From Acinetobacter genomosp. 15BJ (GTDB taxonomy: Bacteria > Pseudomonadota > Gammaproteobacteria > Pseudomonadales > Moraxellaceae): a stretch of 64,000 nucleotides of DNA. The translations under genes and the position numbers were made by a program. The notes beneath the pieces are model-generated. The model was not told the DNA's origin, ran no database searches, and worked only from the letters and a program-made list of their open reading frames with translations. Of this stretch, positions 9,054 through 17,681 are shown in pieces. The DNA lies in NCBI RefSeq assembly GCF_000400715.1, contig NZ_KE007345.1:1-64000 (forward strand). Reading direction: 5' to 3'. Each line of letters opens with the position of its first letter. The stretch's first letter is position 1.

Positions 9054-9137
9054 AATTTGCCGCAGATATCACATAAAGATTGAACTAGTTGTCATATATC
9101 CGCCATAATGTAAGCTTAAACGTTAAAAGGATTTTTA

Positions 9138-9584
9138 ATGATGGGCAAACAATTATTAAGTGCGTTACTTTTATCTGCGGTGAGCAGTTTTACTTTTGCA
9201 GAGGATATTACGGGGCTCTGGCAAAGTATTGATGACAAGACGGGGGCGCCTAAAGCATTGGTTGAAATTCGCAAAGAAGCGAATGGAACTTATGCTGGCA
9301 AAGTAGTTAAAATTACGCCACGTACTGGCTATACCCCCAAAGAAACTTGTGTGGATTGTCCTGCACCCTATACCAATAAGCCAATTATTGGTTTAGACGT
9401 GGTAACGGGTTTGAAATATAGCGAAGGCTTGAACTACACCAATGGTCGTATTCTAGATCCGAATTCAGGCAAAGTTTATAGTATGAAAGCCAAACTCAGT
9501 GCCAATGGTAAGCGTTTGCACTTACGTGGTTATCTCGGTGTATCTGCATTGGGTCGTAATCAGATCTGGATTCGTGCTGAGTAA
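9138..9584 (+). CDS. DUF2147 exported protein, copy 1
   Basis: A 148-residue protein with a signal peptide (about residues 1-22, ending TFA) and a DUF2147 domain beginning DITGLWQS. The family adopts a small beta-barrel with no established enzymatic role and is common in Acinetobacter and other Proteobacteria. A conserved CVDCPAP block carries a CxxC pair. It has a closely similar paralogue 225 bp downstream, with its own terminator between them, so the two are transcribed separately or regulated differently. Confidence 0.85.
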   Translation: MMGKQLLSALLLSAVSSFTFAEDITGLWQSIDDKTGAPKALVEIRKEANGTYAGKVVKITPRTGYTPKETCVDCPAPYTNKPIIGLDVVTGLKYSEGLNYTNGRILDPNSGKVYSMKAKLSANGKRLHLRGYLGVSALGRNQIWIRAE

Positions 9585-9648
9585 AATCAATAAAATTGAG
9601 AACTATAATACGCACTTCTCTCTGATCAAATTGATCTCGGTTCTAGCT

Positions 9649-9681
9649 AAAAGCTTCTTCATATTGTGAAGAAGCTTTTTT
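9649..9681 (+). terminator. Rho-independent terminator after DUF2147 copy 1
   Basis: A 13-bp perfect stem (AAAAGCTTCTTCA/TGAAGAAGCTTTT) with a 5-nt loop followed by T residues. Confidence 0.9.
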
Positions 9682-9809
9682 AATTTCAACATAAAAAATA
9701 ATTGAAATTTCAAATATTAAAAATATACAACCGTAAAATAATGATTGAATCTCGAATTAGAAATCCGAAATAATAGCAAGGACAGCCATGGCAGCAAGGA
9801 GGCTTTAAC

Positions 9810-10259
9810 ATGAACATGTCCACAAAACTGATTTCTTCTCTGTTCTTATTTACACTCAGTCATTTTGCTTCTGCTCAAGACATTGCTGGGATTTGGCAAA
9901 GCGTTGATGATGTAACAGGTGCCCCGAAAGGACAGGTTGAAATCACACAAGAAGCCGATGGCTCCTATACGGGTAAAATTATCAAAATTACACCACGTAC
10001 GGGTTATACGCCCAAAGAATTGTGTACTGGCTGCCCAGCACCTTATACCAATAAGCCGATTTTAGGTTTAAATGCGATTACTAAGCTAAAACATAAGAAG
10101 GACCTCACCTACACAGGTGGGAAAATCTTGGATCCGAACAGTGGGCGTGTCTATAGCTTGACTGCAAAACTCAGTACCAATGGACAACGCTTACATTTAC
10201 GTGGTTATGTCGGCGTCTCAGTACTTGGTCGTAGCCAAATCTGGATTCGTGTCAATTAA
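9810..10259 (+). CDS. DUF2147 exported protein, copy 2
   Basis: A 149-residue paralogue of the preceding gene: signal peptide ending ASAQ, then DIAGIWQSVDD, the same KITPRTGYTPKE segment and a CTGCPAP block with the CxxC pair. ATG at 9810 has a very strong AAGGAGG site at 9796. High similarity over the whole length with conserved order marks a tandem duplication. Function is unknown; DUF2147 proteins are taken to be periplasmic. Confidence 0.85.
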   Translation: MNMSTKLISSLFLFTLSHFASAQDIAGIWQSVDDVTGAPKGQVEITQEADGSYTGKIIKITPRTGYTPKELCTGCPAPYTNKPILGLNAITKLKHKKDLTYTGGKILDPNSGRVYSLTAKLSTNGQRLHLRGYVGVSVLGRSQIWIRVN

Positions 10260-10273
10260 GTTGATACAAAAAT

Positions 10274-10300
10274 AAAAAGCCCTGTTATACAGGGCTTTTT
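10274..10300. terminator. Bidirectional terminator between DUF2147 copy 2 and prc
   Basis: A 12-bp stem AAAAAGCCCTGT/ACAGGGCTTTTT with a 3-nt loop; A run on one side and T run on the other, lying between convergent genes. Confidence 0.9.
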
Positions 10301-10321
10301 ATTGATCGAATGATACGAGGC

Positions 10322-12505
10322 TTAACGACCTTGCAACTTCGAGTAATCTAACAAGACATTTGCTGCTTCATTGATGAAGGTTTCTTCTTCAGGTAATGGT
10401 GGGCGCAAGTGTGCTTTCATTTTGGCACGTGATTCAACCAACGCATCAATAGATGCCTGATAACTTTCCCAGTTTGCATATGGTGCTAAACCTGTTGCCG
10501 TACGACGTTGGTTTTCTGCATTCAAGGTTTGTTTCTCAAGATCAATCAACTCAGCACGACGTTGATCAATGTCGAGTACCACTTTCTTCTGATCAGAGGT
10601 TTTCTTGGCAATCGCTTTGCGCGCTTCTAAATATTTAAATTGAGAATCTGCTGCAACACGTTGTTCAGATGATTGAGTCAATTTAGCAACATACGGTTGC
10701 ACTGAACCTTCACGTTTGAATGGTGCTGTTGGAATGGTATCCCACTTCAAGGCATTTTTCGCTTTACGCTCACCAAACTCTTCGTTGTAGATATCTACCA
10801 ACTTGATATCTGGAATTACACCTTTGTTTTGGGTACTGCCACCAGTAATACGGTAGAACTTACGTTGGGTTAACGTCGCCTGACCATAAGCCAAAGAGTC
10901 TAACTGAACCTGTGCTGTTCCCTTACCTGTGGTGGTACTACCAATGATAATCCCACGCTCATAATCTTGAATCGCCGCAGAGTAAATCTCACTTGCAGAA
11001 GCCGATGCTAAGTTAACCAATACCGCCATTGGGCCTGCATAGATTTGCTCACCACCATCGGTATCTTCAAACACATTTACATTACCGTTACCATCACGGA
11101 TTTGTACCACAGGACCCGACTTAATCACCTGACCAAGCATACGGGCAACTTCTTCTAGGGAACCACCTGGGTCATTACGCAAATCAACCAAGATACCTTC
11201 TACTTTTTGTGCCTTAAGTGAATCTAATGCTTTGGCTGTATCTTCAGATACTGAACGATATTCAGTCCCTGCGCGACGTGAACGATAGTCAAAGTAGAAA
11301 GACGGAATTTCAATCACACCAAACAGATGTTTTTTACCGTCACGGGTAATCTCAACCGTACGTGAACGAACCCCTGCATCTTCTTCTTGAATAATGTCAC
11401 GGGTTAAAGTCACATTACGGGCTTGGCTCATCGATGCACCAGCACCCAATAAGCGCACCACGACTTTGGTGCCACGTTTACCACGAATCAGCCCGACGAT
11501 TTCCGAACTCGGCCAACCAATCACATCGACCATTTTTTCGCCGTCTTGAGCGACACCAATGATACGATCACCTGATTTTACCTGACCCGATTTACTGGCT
11601 GGACCACCCTCAACGATGGTCTCAATTTTGGTGTAGTCTTCATTACCACGTTCAGGACGGATCGAAACACCAATTCCCTCTAATTGTAGCGTGGTCTGAC
11701 GGTTCAACTCCATCGCATCAATTGGTGGGTAATAGTTACTGTGCGGATCGTAAGTCGCCAACATTGCATTCAATGTTTTCTCTAACACGTCATCACTTTT
11801 CACACGTCCAATACGCTCTAACTGACGGGTATAACGCTTGGTTAAGGTTTGCACTGGGGTTAGATCTTCAGGTCCAGTCAAATCCTGACCATTAGCTAGC
11901 GATGGATCTGCTTTTAAAGCTTTTTGCTTCGCCTGCTCTTCTTCTTTACTAATAGTTAAATTGATCAACTGCGACACTAGCATTTGTTGCCAATGTTGTT
12001 GCTGCTCAGCCGTCGTTTTGAAATACGGTGCTTTTTCACGATCGGTATCGAGATAGACATCTTTTTGATTTAAGTTCTGCGGCTTTTTCAACTCTGCCAA
12101 CATAAACTCATAAAATTGTTTCAAACGATCACGGTATTGCGCATGAATCGCGAAAGGTCCAGTTAAGTTACCCGCTTTTAACGAACTACCAAAATTCGAA
12201 CCATATTTCTTTTGATATTCTTCAACTTCACCGTTTAGAAATAATGAATGATCTGGATCAAGACTATCCAAATACATATTCAAAACACGGTTTGAAGTTG
12301 CTGCATCTAGGCGCATATTTAAATAATGTTGACGATCTACCAATGTGGCTAACTGACGTGCAACCAATGCCTGCTCTTGTGATGGCTTGATTACCGTTGA
12401 AACGACAGGTGCCTCAGTCGCCGCAAATGCCTCATTTATGGTATGAGAGAAAAATAAACCACCAGTCGCGATTGCAACTGCACACGCTATCATTTGAAGT
12501 TTCAT
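10322..12505 (-). CDS. prc: Carboxy-terminal processing (tail-specific) protease Prc
   Basis: A periplasmic S41 protease of about 727 residues. It has a signal peptide (MKLQMIACAVAIATGG to AFA), a long helical N-terminal region, a PDZ domain (GIGVSIRPE to GWPSSEIVGLIRG), the catalytic core with the SASASE serine cluster and the lysine in TTTGKGTAQ, and the C-terminal DUF3340-like region. It degrades envelope proteins from their C-termini and processes cell-wall hydrolases and PBP3. I chose the ATG at 12505 because it gives a proper signal peptide; a TTG at 12535 would add ten non-signal residues. Confidence 0.93.
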   Translation of the reverse strand: MKLQMIACAVAIATGGLFFSHTINEAFAATEAPVVSTVIKPSQEQALVARQLATLVDRQHYLNMRLDAATSNRVLNMYLDSLDPDHSLFLNGEVEEYQKKYGSNFGSSLKAGNLTGPFAIHAQYRDRLKQFYEFMLAELKKPQNLNQKDVYLDTDREKAPYFKTTAEQQQHWQQMLVSQLINLTISKEEEQAKQKALKADPSLANGQDLTGPEDLTPVQTLTKRYTRQLERIGRVKSDDVLEKTLNAMLATYDPHSNYYPPIDAMELNRQTTLQLEGIGVSIRPERGNEDYTKIETIVEGGPASKSGQVKSGDRIIGVAQDGEKMVDVIGWPSSEIVGLIRGKRGTKVVVRLLGAGASMSQARNVTLTRDIIQEEDAGVRSRTVEITRDGKKHLFGVIEIPSFYFDYRSRRAGTEYRSVSEDTAKALDSLKAQKVEGILVDLRNDPGGSLEEVARMLGQVIKSGPVVQIRDGNGNVNVFEDTDGGEQIYAGPMAVLVNLASASASEIYSAAIQDYERGIIIGSTTTGKGTAQVQLDSLAYGQATLTQRKFYRITGGSTQNKGVIPDIKLVDIYNEEFGERKAKNALKWDTIPTAPFKREGSVQPYVAKLTQSSEQRVAADSQFKYLEARKAIAKKTSDQKKVVLDIDQRRAELIDLEKQTLNAENQRRTATGLAPYANWESYQASIDALVESRAKMKAHLRPPLPEEETFINEAANVLLDYSKLQGR

Positions 12506-12754
12506 AAAATTTTGGTACTTCCTTGGATATGGCAATTATTACATGCAGATGTGATTAAGATGAATATATTTCACTCAACCACTTCGCTACATGTAAAACT
12601 CATCGGTCATCATAAATAAATAACCAACAAGCACTTATCATCAATATCATGTAGTTTTATCATATTCTGTACTGACAAAATGTAGCAAATCATTGCACAA
12701 TTTAGCTATCGTTTTTTTCATCAAATTTTTTATCAAAAATCAAACGGAATCCTT

Positions 12755-13777
12755 ATGATCGGCGCGTTGATGCTGGATATTGCTGGCACAGAACTTACTC
12801 AAGAAGATATTGAACTATTACAAGCTCCGCAAGTCGGTGGCATGATTTTATTTGCACGAAATATTGAATCCCCTCAACAAGTACGTGCCTTAACCGACCA
12901 TATGCGTCAAATCCGTCCAGAAATTCTTATTGCGGTGGATCAGGAAGGTGGCCGAGTACAACGTTTAAGGCAAGGTTTTACCTTACTTCCAGCAATGGGA
13001 CGTCTAGGCGAACATTACCAGAGTCAGCCACAACAAGCGATTGAACTTGCTGAACAATGTGGCTGGTTAATGGCGATTGAAGTCCTCGCGGTCGGTATTG
13101 ATTTTAGCTTTGCCCCTGTTTTAGACCTGAATGATGTCAGTGATGTGATTGGTGATCGTGGTTTTGCCAAAAACATGCAAGACATCGTGCCACTGGCAGA
13201 TGCCTTTATGCGTGGTATGAAAAAAGCGGGCATGGCCACTACGGGCAAACATTTCCCTGGTCATGGTTCAGTCAAAGCAGATTCACATGTTGCCGCTGCA
13301 ATTGACAGTCGCTCATACCAAGAAATCTATGACAAAGATATGCAGAGCTTTATCAAGTTGATGCCTCAGCTTGATGCGCTAATGCCCGCCCATGTAATCT
13401 ATGATCAAGTCGACCCAAATCCAGCAGGCTTCTCTCCCTTCTGGTTACAAGAAATCTTACGTCAACAACTTAAATTCGACGGCGTATTATTCTCAGATGA
13501 CTTGAGCATGCAAGCTGCCTGTGTTGCAGGCGGTGCGGATGCACGTATTCAAGCGGCTTTAAATGCAGGTTGTGATATGGGCTTAGTCTGCAATGACCGT
13601 GCAGCTGCATGTACCGCATTAGATGGAATCCAAACACTAGCGTTACCAAATCAACAGCGTTTAGAGCGTATGCGCGGTAAAATTCCAAATATTCAGGTTG
13701 GTACCACATTGACTTTAGACGATGAAAACTGGCATAGCGTCAGAAAAGTCATTGAAGAGTTTAAGAATTCGTTCTAA
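12755..13777 (+). CDS. nagZ: Beta-N-acetylhexosaminidase NagZ
   Basis: A 340-residue GH3 family cytoplasmic enzyme that removes N-acetylglucosamine from anhydro-muropeptides during cell-wall recycling. The family signature GKHFPGHGSVKADSH (about residues 165-180) contains the loop with the catalytic His and Asp, and FSDDLSM carries the nucleophile Asp (about residue 248). Length and N-terminus (IGALMLDIAGTEL) match proteobacterial NagZ. In many bacteria its product signals AmpC induction. Single gene divergent from prc. Confidence 0.95.
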   Translation: MIGALMLDIAGTELTQEDIELLQAPQVGGMILFARNIESPQQVRALTDHMRQIRPEILIAVDQEGGRVQRLRQGFTLLPAMGRLGEHYQSQPQQAIELAEQCGWLMAIEVLAVGIDFSFAPVLDLNDVSDVIGDRGFAKNMQDIVPLADAFMRGMKKAGMATTGKHFPGHGSVKADSHVAAAIDSRSYQEIYDKDMQSFIKLMPQLDALMPAHVIYDQVDPNPAGFSPFWLQEILRQQLKFDGVLFSDDLSMQAACVAGGADARIQAALNAGCDMGLVCNDRAAACTALDGIQTLALPNQQRLERMRGKIPNIQVGTTLTLDDENWHSVRKVIEEFKNSF

Positions 13778-14067
13778 CTTTACTTAGATTTTTGCATTAT
13801 TTTATTAGCATGATGGAATCTTGCCGAGTGATCATCTGATTGAAGGATTTTGCCTTCGGCTCGACTTACTTTTCAGGGATGAAAAGTAAGCAAAAATCCT
13901 TTGTTAGGCTGAGGGTACATCCTTGTAACCCCAGCCCAACGGCTGGCATCCATGCCGCCCCACGATAGTAAATAACAAACCTAAAACTGGATTTGGTGGA
14001 AAAATCTCAATTTAAAAAAGAGGTTAATTTTATATATCCCAATTAGGAAAAATAGAGTCTAGGACAG
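13778..14067. repeat. Intergenic stretch resembling an interspersed Acinetobacter repeat
   Basis: No credible gene is present. The stretch contains a 10-bp hairpin stem CTTACTTTTC/GAAAAGTAAG (13865-13890) and a second hairpin CCAGCC/GGCTGG near 13940, with higher GC than its surroundings. Similar stretches, looking like the remains of short reading frames, occur repeatedly in Acinetobacter and other gammaproteobacterial chromosomes; that statement is from memory. It lies immediately upstream of the split methyltransferase. Confidence 0.35.
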
Positions 14068-14207
14068 ATGACACAACAACTTTCGAAACACCGCCACATT
14101 TCATTTACCGCACACTACACCGGCTACATCTGGTATCAAATGGGGATCTCACATCCAGCACTCGCAACAGCCAAAGGAAAAACTTTAGCCGCCTTAGTTC
14201 ATCCAAT
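14068..14207 (+). pseudogene. 5' fragment of a class I SAM-dependent methyltransferase split by an IS
   Basis: Encodes the first 46 residues (MTQQLSKHRHISFTAHY to ALVHP) and is broken by the insertion element beginning at 14208. Joining base 14207 to 15256, that is removing the element and one 9-bp target copy, restores a single uninterrupted frame of 280 residues reading ALVHPIESWAEKY across the junction. Read on, the broken frame runs into the element and ends at 14265. The intact ancestor is a leucine carboxyl methyltransferase-like protein. Confidence 0.85.
14199..14207. repeat. 9-bp target-site duplication, left copy
   Basis: TCATCCAAT directly abuts the left inverted repeat and is repeated exactly at 15247-15255. 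A 9-bp duplication is characteristic of the IS903 group of IS5-family elements. Confidence 0.9.
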
Positions 14208-15246
14208 GGCTTTGTTGCACAAACCTATCTGTAAAGGCTTTTTCAGCGATATAATTTTCAAATGAAGAAGCCTACACACAAAATCTACCGCACAACCAAT
14301 TGGCCCGCATATAACCGAGCACTCATTAATCGCGGAAATATTGCCCTTTGGTTTGATCCTGCTACGCAATGGTATGCTCCATCAAAAGGCAAACAAGGGC
14401 GAAATCAAACCTACTCCGACGCAGCCATCCAATGCTGCTTAATGATTAAATCCTTATTCCGTCTATCTTTACGTATGGTCACTGGCTTTGTGCAAAGTCT
14501 GATTAAACTTTGCGGATTAAATTGGACCGCACCAGATTACAGTACGCTTTGTAGAAGACAAAAGCATATTGATATTGCAATCAGCTACCAAAAAAGTAGC
14601 GATGGGCTGCATCTACTCGTAGACTCTACAGGGATGAAGTTTCTAGGTGAGGGCGAATGGAAACGCAAGAAACATGGAGCTGAATATCGTCGCCAATGGC
14701 GTAAACTACATATTGGTATAGATGCCAAAACCCTACAAATACGCGCTATTCAGCTCACAACCAATAATGTCTGTGATTCACAGGTGCTTGGTGATTTACT
14801 TAATCAGATTCCACAAGATGAGCAGATTGACTCTGTTTATACCGATGGAGCTTATGACACCAAGCAATGCCGTCAGGTCATTGCAGATCGGCAAGCACAT
14901 GCGGTGATTCCACCTAGAAAAAATGCGAAACCATGGAAAGATACAAAGAGTAGCTCGCTAGAGCGAAATGAATTACTTCGAACAATTAAACGTTTAGGTA
15001 GGACACTATGGAAAAAATGGTCAGGCTATCATCGCCGAAGTTTGGTTGAGACTAAAATGCACTGCATCAAATTATTAGGAGATAAACTCAGTGCAAGGAG
15101 CTTTGATAGCCAAGTCAATGAGGTTCATGCACGTGTAGCAGTCCTCAACAGATTTACGGAATTAGGTCGACCACTTACCCAAGTTACGCCTTAAATTTGG
15201 CTCAATTAGGGGCGCTTTGCCTTTCAAATCTTTGTGCAACAAAGCC
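14208..15246 (+). mobile_element. IS5-family (IS903-group) insertion sequence, 1039 bp, complete
   Basis: Bounded by perfect 16-bp inverted repeats, GGCTTTGTTGCACAAA at 14208-14223 and its complement at 15231-15246, with 9-bp direct target repeats outside. It carries one intact transposase gene, so it looks recent and potentially active. Total length, terminal sequence starting GGCTTTGTTG, and target size all match the IS903 group. I cannot give its registered name. Confidence 0.95.
14262..15194 (+). CDS. IS5-family (IS903-group) DDE transposase
   Basis: A 310-residue transposase. The DDE triad is visible: Asp in LLVDSTG (about residue 122), Asp in VYTDGAYD (about 196) and Glu in RRSLVETKM (about 264), the last in the Y-x2-R-x3-E-x6-K context of the family. 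The block GEGEWKRKKHG is a hallmark of IS903-type transposases. Full length, no frameshift. It occupies nearly all of the element, with the ATG 54 bp inside the left end. Confidence 0.95.
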   Translation: MKKPTHKIYRTTNWPAYNRALINRGNIALWFDPATQWYAPSKGKQGRNQTYSDAAIQCCLMIKSLFRLSLRMVTGFVQSLIKLCGLNWTAPDYSTLCRRQKHIDIAISYQKSSDGLHLLVDSTGMKFLGEGEWKRKKHGAEYRRQWRKLHIGIDAKTLQIRAIQLTTNNVCDSQVLGDLLNQIPQDEQIDSVYTDGAYDTKQCRQVIADRQAHAVIPPRKNAKPWKDTKSSSLERNELLRTIKRLGRTLWKKWSGYHRRSLVETKMHCIKLLGDKLSARSFDSQVNEVHARVAVLNRFTELGRPLTQVTP

Positions 15247-15255
15247 TCATCCAAT
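15247..15255. repeat. 9-bp target-site duplication, right copy
   Basis: TCATCCAAT immediately after the right inverted repeat, identical to 14199-14207. Confidence 0.9.
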
Positions 15256-15958
15256 TGAAAGCTGGGCAGAAAAATATGTCGGTGGCAGTATGCGCACCAC
15301 GCTTAAACAACGCCACAGTATGTTGGATAGCCATTTAAAAGAATTAATTGAACAACACCCTAATCTTCAAGTACTAGAAATTGCATGTGGCCTATCACCA
15401 CGAGGCTGGTGGTTTAGACAACATTATCCAAATATCACTTACCGTGAATTGGATTTACCCGATATGGCAGCCACCAAACAAGCTGCACTACAACAAATCG
15501 AAAACAATGTAGATGAAGTTCTGTCTGTCGACTTATTTACCGATGCCTTTGCTGCTGCATTTGAGGTATTTGATCCTCAACGTCCATTGGTGATTATTAG
15601 TGAAGGACTCATCAATTACTTTGAAAAACCAATGTTACAGCAACTCATTCAAGCCATTGCCAACTACGGTCAAAACTTTAAAGAGCAGCATTATTTAACA
15701 GACATCTACCCAGAACCCACCCAAAACAAACTGGCAACTATTATCTGGAACAGCAGCCGTTTACTAAAATGGATGTCTCGCAGTGCATTTAGTTTTCATT
15801 TTAAAAACCCAGCCGAGGTCGAAAATTTCTTTCAAGGGGCAGGCTTTAATCAAGTTGAAGTTCTGCAGCCAAAGCAGTTTTTTGAACACACACATCTGGA
15901 AAATAAACAGCAACACTTAGGTGATTTAGTCTGGGTCATTCAGGCAACCAATAAATAA
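15256..15958 (+). pseudogene. 3' fragment of the split SAM-dependent methyltransferase
   Basis: Carries the catalytic part: the SAM-binding block VLEIACGLSPRG and following acidic residues (RELDLPDM), then VIISEGLINYF and the C-terminal fold to the stop at 15958. This resembles leucine carboxyl methyltransferase/PpmP-like class I enzymes. An open frame runs from a TTG at 15197 inside the element (MAQLGALCLSNLC) into it, so a 253-residue chimera lacking the native first 47 residues could be made if transcribed from the IS end. The gene is most likely inactive but only recently broken, since the remainder has no other lesion. Confidence 0.8.
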
Positions 15959-16016
15959 TCCTCAATAAAAAAGGGAAATGGTTGATCCACTTCCCTTTTC
16001 AAATCTTCGCTTCTCA

Positions 16017-17327
16017 TTAAGCCTGTTTTTGACGCTCAATAAAACGCGTTAAACGATCCGCAATCTCAAAACTGCCATGTTTAAACAAGATGCGCAGTCC
16101 TTGCTCAGTTGCATCAAAGTTTAAACATTCAATTTTAAACTCACCTTCTTCATCAGCTAAATGTAGAGCTAAATCACGAGGATGTTGGCTAACAAAATCA
16201 AGCTGTTCAAGATCATTAAGTTTTAAATAAACGCCAAAGAAAGTGATATCGACAACCTTCACTGCCACTTCAGTCGCTAAATGACGGTGAGTCAATTTAG
16301 TCTGTGGTTGCAAAACAGCAATACGTTCCTCACCCCGACGTTCAATTTTTTGCATTTGTTCACGCGTCATCGGGATAATACCATCCAGATTATCGATAGA
16401 TTCCCCTTTCAAGAATGAGGTAAACAAATTCATGGTTTCTTTACGGCGCTGCAATTGTGGTACATGATCTGCATTTGCAATTAAAGCAAACTGCATGTCT
16501 TGGCATTGCAAAGCAAAATCAGCATTTTCGTGTGGCAAAGTAAAGCTGTCGTACTGCCCAGCAGCCACCAAAGTTTTACATTGGGGTACTGGCACATCAC
16601 TTAAACGCAATAAACGGTTGCAGTTGATTTCATAACGCTCACGTTCAGTTGCACTAAATTCTGCCATTTGTCTGAAGAATAAGCGTTTTGCTGTTGGCGA
16701 CATGCGAGTTTTATCAAGCTTGGCATGATTCACTAAATATAGGATTACCGCTTGACCAAACTCATCCATGCGATCTTCACGCATTAAATGCAATGATTCT
16801 TCCAGCAGCATCCGCCAGCTTTTACGCGTCTTCTGCATCACACCCATCAATACCATACGGTCAATCAATTCGGGGCGTTGGTGTGCAAATGACGATGCAA
16901 CCACCGATCCAAGTGACATACCCATCATTGAAACTTTCTCAAGTCCAACAATATCGAGCCATTGACCAAGCATTTTAGATAATTCAGGCAGTTCCAGGAT
17001 TCCAGCAGATTCACCTGTATCAACATTACGAATCTGTTGATTGGCTCCCATTGATGGTAAATCAATGAGAATAACGGGACCACTCTCAAAGAGTTGCTCA
17101 ACACAATACTTATAAGAGTTAAAATTTTGAAATGCGCCCCCGACAATTACAATCGGCGTGTTGTAGATCGTTTTCGGATCTGCAATTGCCATATATTCAA
17201 TTTTCCAACCATCGATCCACGTGGTACGCGCTGGCTGTTTAAAACTGTTTTTATTGTAAATGTCGAAAAAACCAAAGCCTGTGTAGGTATGATTTATATC
17301 CGAGTCCATTTGGATAATGGAATTCAT
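16017..17327 (-). CDS. Alpha/beta hydrolase with C-terminal PilZ-like domain
   Basis: A 436-residue protein in two parts. Residues about 40-310 are an alpha/beta hydrolase: nucleophile elbow GMSLGS with Ser138, probable acid Asp260 (GQYDS) and His288 (NADHVP). Residues about 325-430 resemble a PilZ domain: RxxxR at R331-R335 (RRGEER) and a DxTxxG version of the D/NxSxxG motif at D360-G365 (DITFFG). PilZ domains bind cyclic-di-GMP, so this may be an enzyme gated by the messenger; that is inference. The ATG at 17327 has GGAGGAAGG just upstream and is preferred over the longer frame from 17402. Substrate unknown. Confidence 0.75.
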   Translation of the reverse strand: MNSIIQMDSDINHTYTGFGFFDIYNKNSFKQPARTTWIDGWKIEYMAIADPKTIYNTPIVIVGGAFQNFNSYKYCVEQLFESGPVILIDLPSMGANQQIRNVDTGESAGILELPELSKMLGQWLDIVGLEKVSMMGMSLGSVVASSFAHQRPELIDRMVLMGVMQKTRKSWRMLLEESLHLMREDRMDEFGQAVILYLVNHAKLDKTRMSPTAKRLFFRQMAEFSATERERYEINCNRLLRLSDVPVPQCKTLVAAGQYDSFTLPHENADFALQCQDMQFALIANADHVPQLQRRKETMNLFTSFLKGESIDNLDGIIPMTREQMQKIERRGEERIAVLQPQTKLTHRHLATEVAVKVVDITFFGVYLKLNDLEQLDFVSQHPRDLALHLADEEGEFKIECLNFDATEQGLRILFKHGSFEIADRLTRFIERQKQA

Positions 17328-17681
17328 GTCCTTCCTCCATCCTTGTTTATTTTTTTGTTGCAAGCATCTCATTTTCAGCGAATTCAACTTGCAAGTTAAC
17401 AAATTTATAAAATTTGTATTACATTTATCCTATACTTTTTCATTCTATACATATGCACGTTTTATACGCAATCATTTCCTTAACCACTTATCTTGTTTAA
17501 AGCACTAATCTTTTGCAAAATATGTAATCTTGGCTTTATATTCAATATCTTCATCGCATTAAAATAAAAACTTTTGCGCCAATTAACGCTTCATAATTTT
17601 TTGAATTGTCAGTTCAGCCTATTCATTGTTCAGCCGTTGACTGTTACTATCTTTATAAATACATGCAAATCTCAAACTGCT
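17328..17681. other. Intergenic region between divergent hydrolase and proA
   Basis: About 350 bp of AT-rich sequence separating divergent genes; it must hold both promoters. I see no convincing operator, RNA gene or small coding frame in it. Confidence 0.4.

Noticed and set aside
13778..14067. Candidate CRISPR-like or RNA gene in the GC-richer stretch
   Set aside because: There are hairpins but no regularly spaced direct repeats; it fits better as a dispersed repeat remnant.
14208..14223. Possible IS6/IS26-type terminal repeat
   Set aside because: The GGCTTTGTTGCAC end is superficially like IS26 GGCACTGTTGC, but the transposase blocks and the 9-bp target duplication are IS5/IS903-type, whereas IS6 elements give 8 bp.
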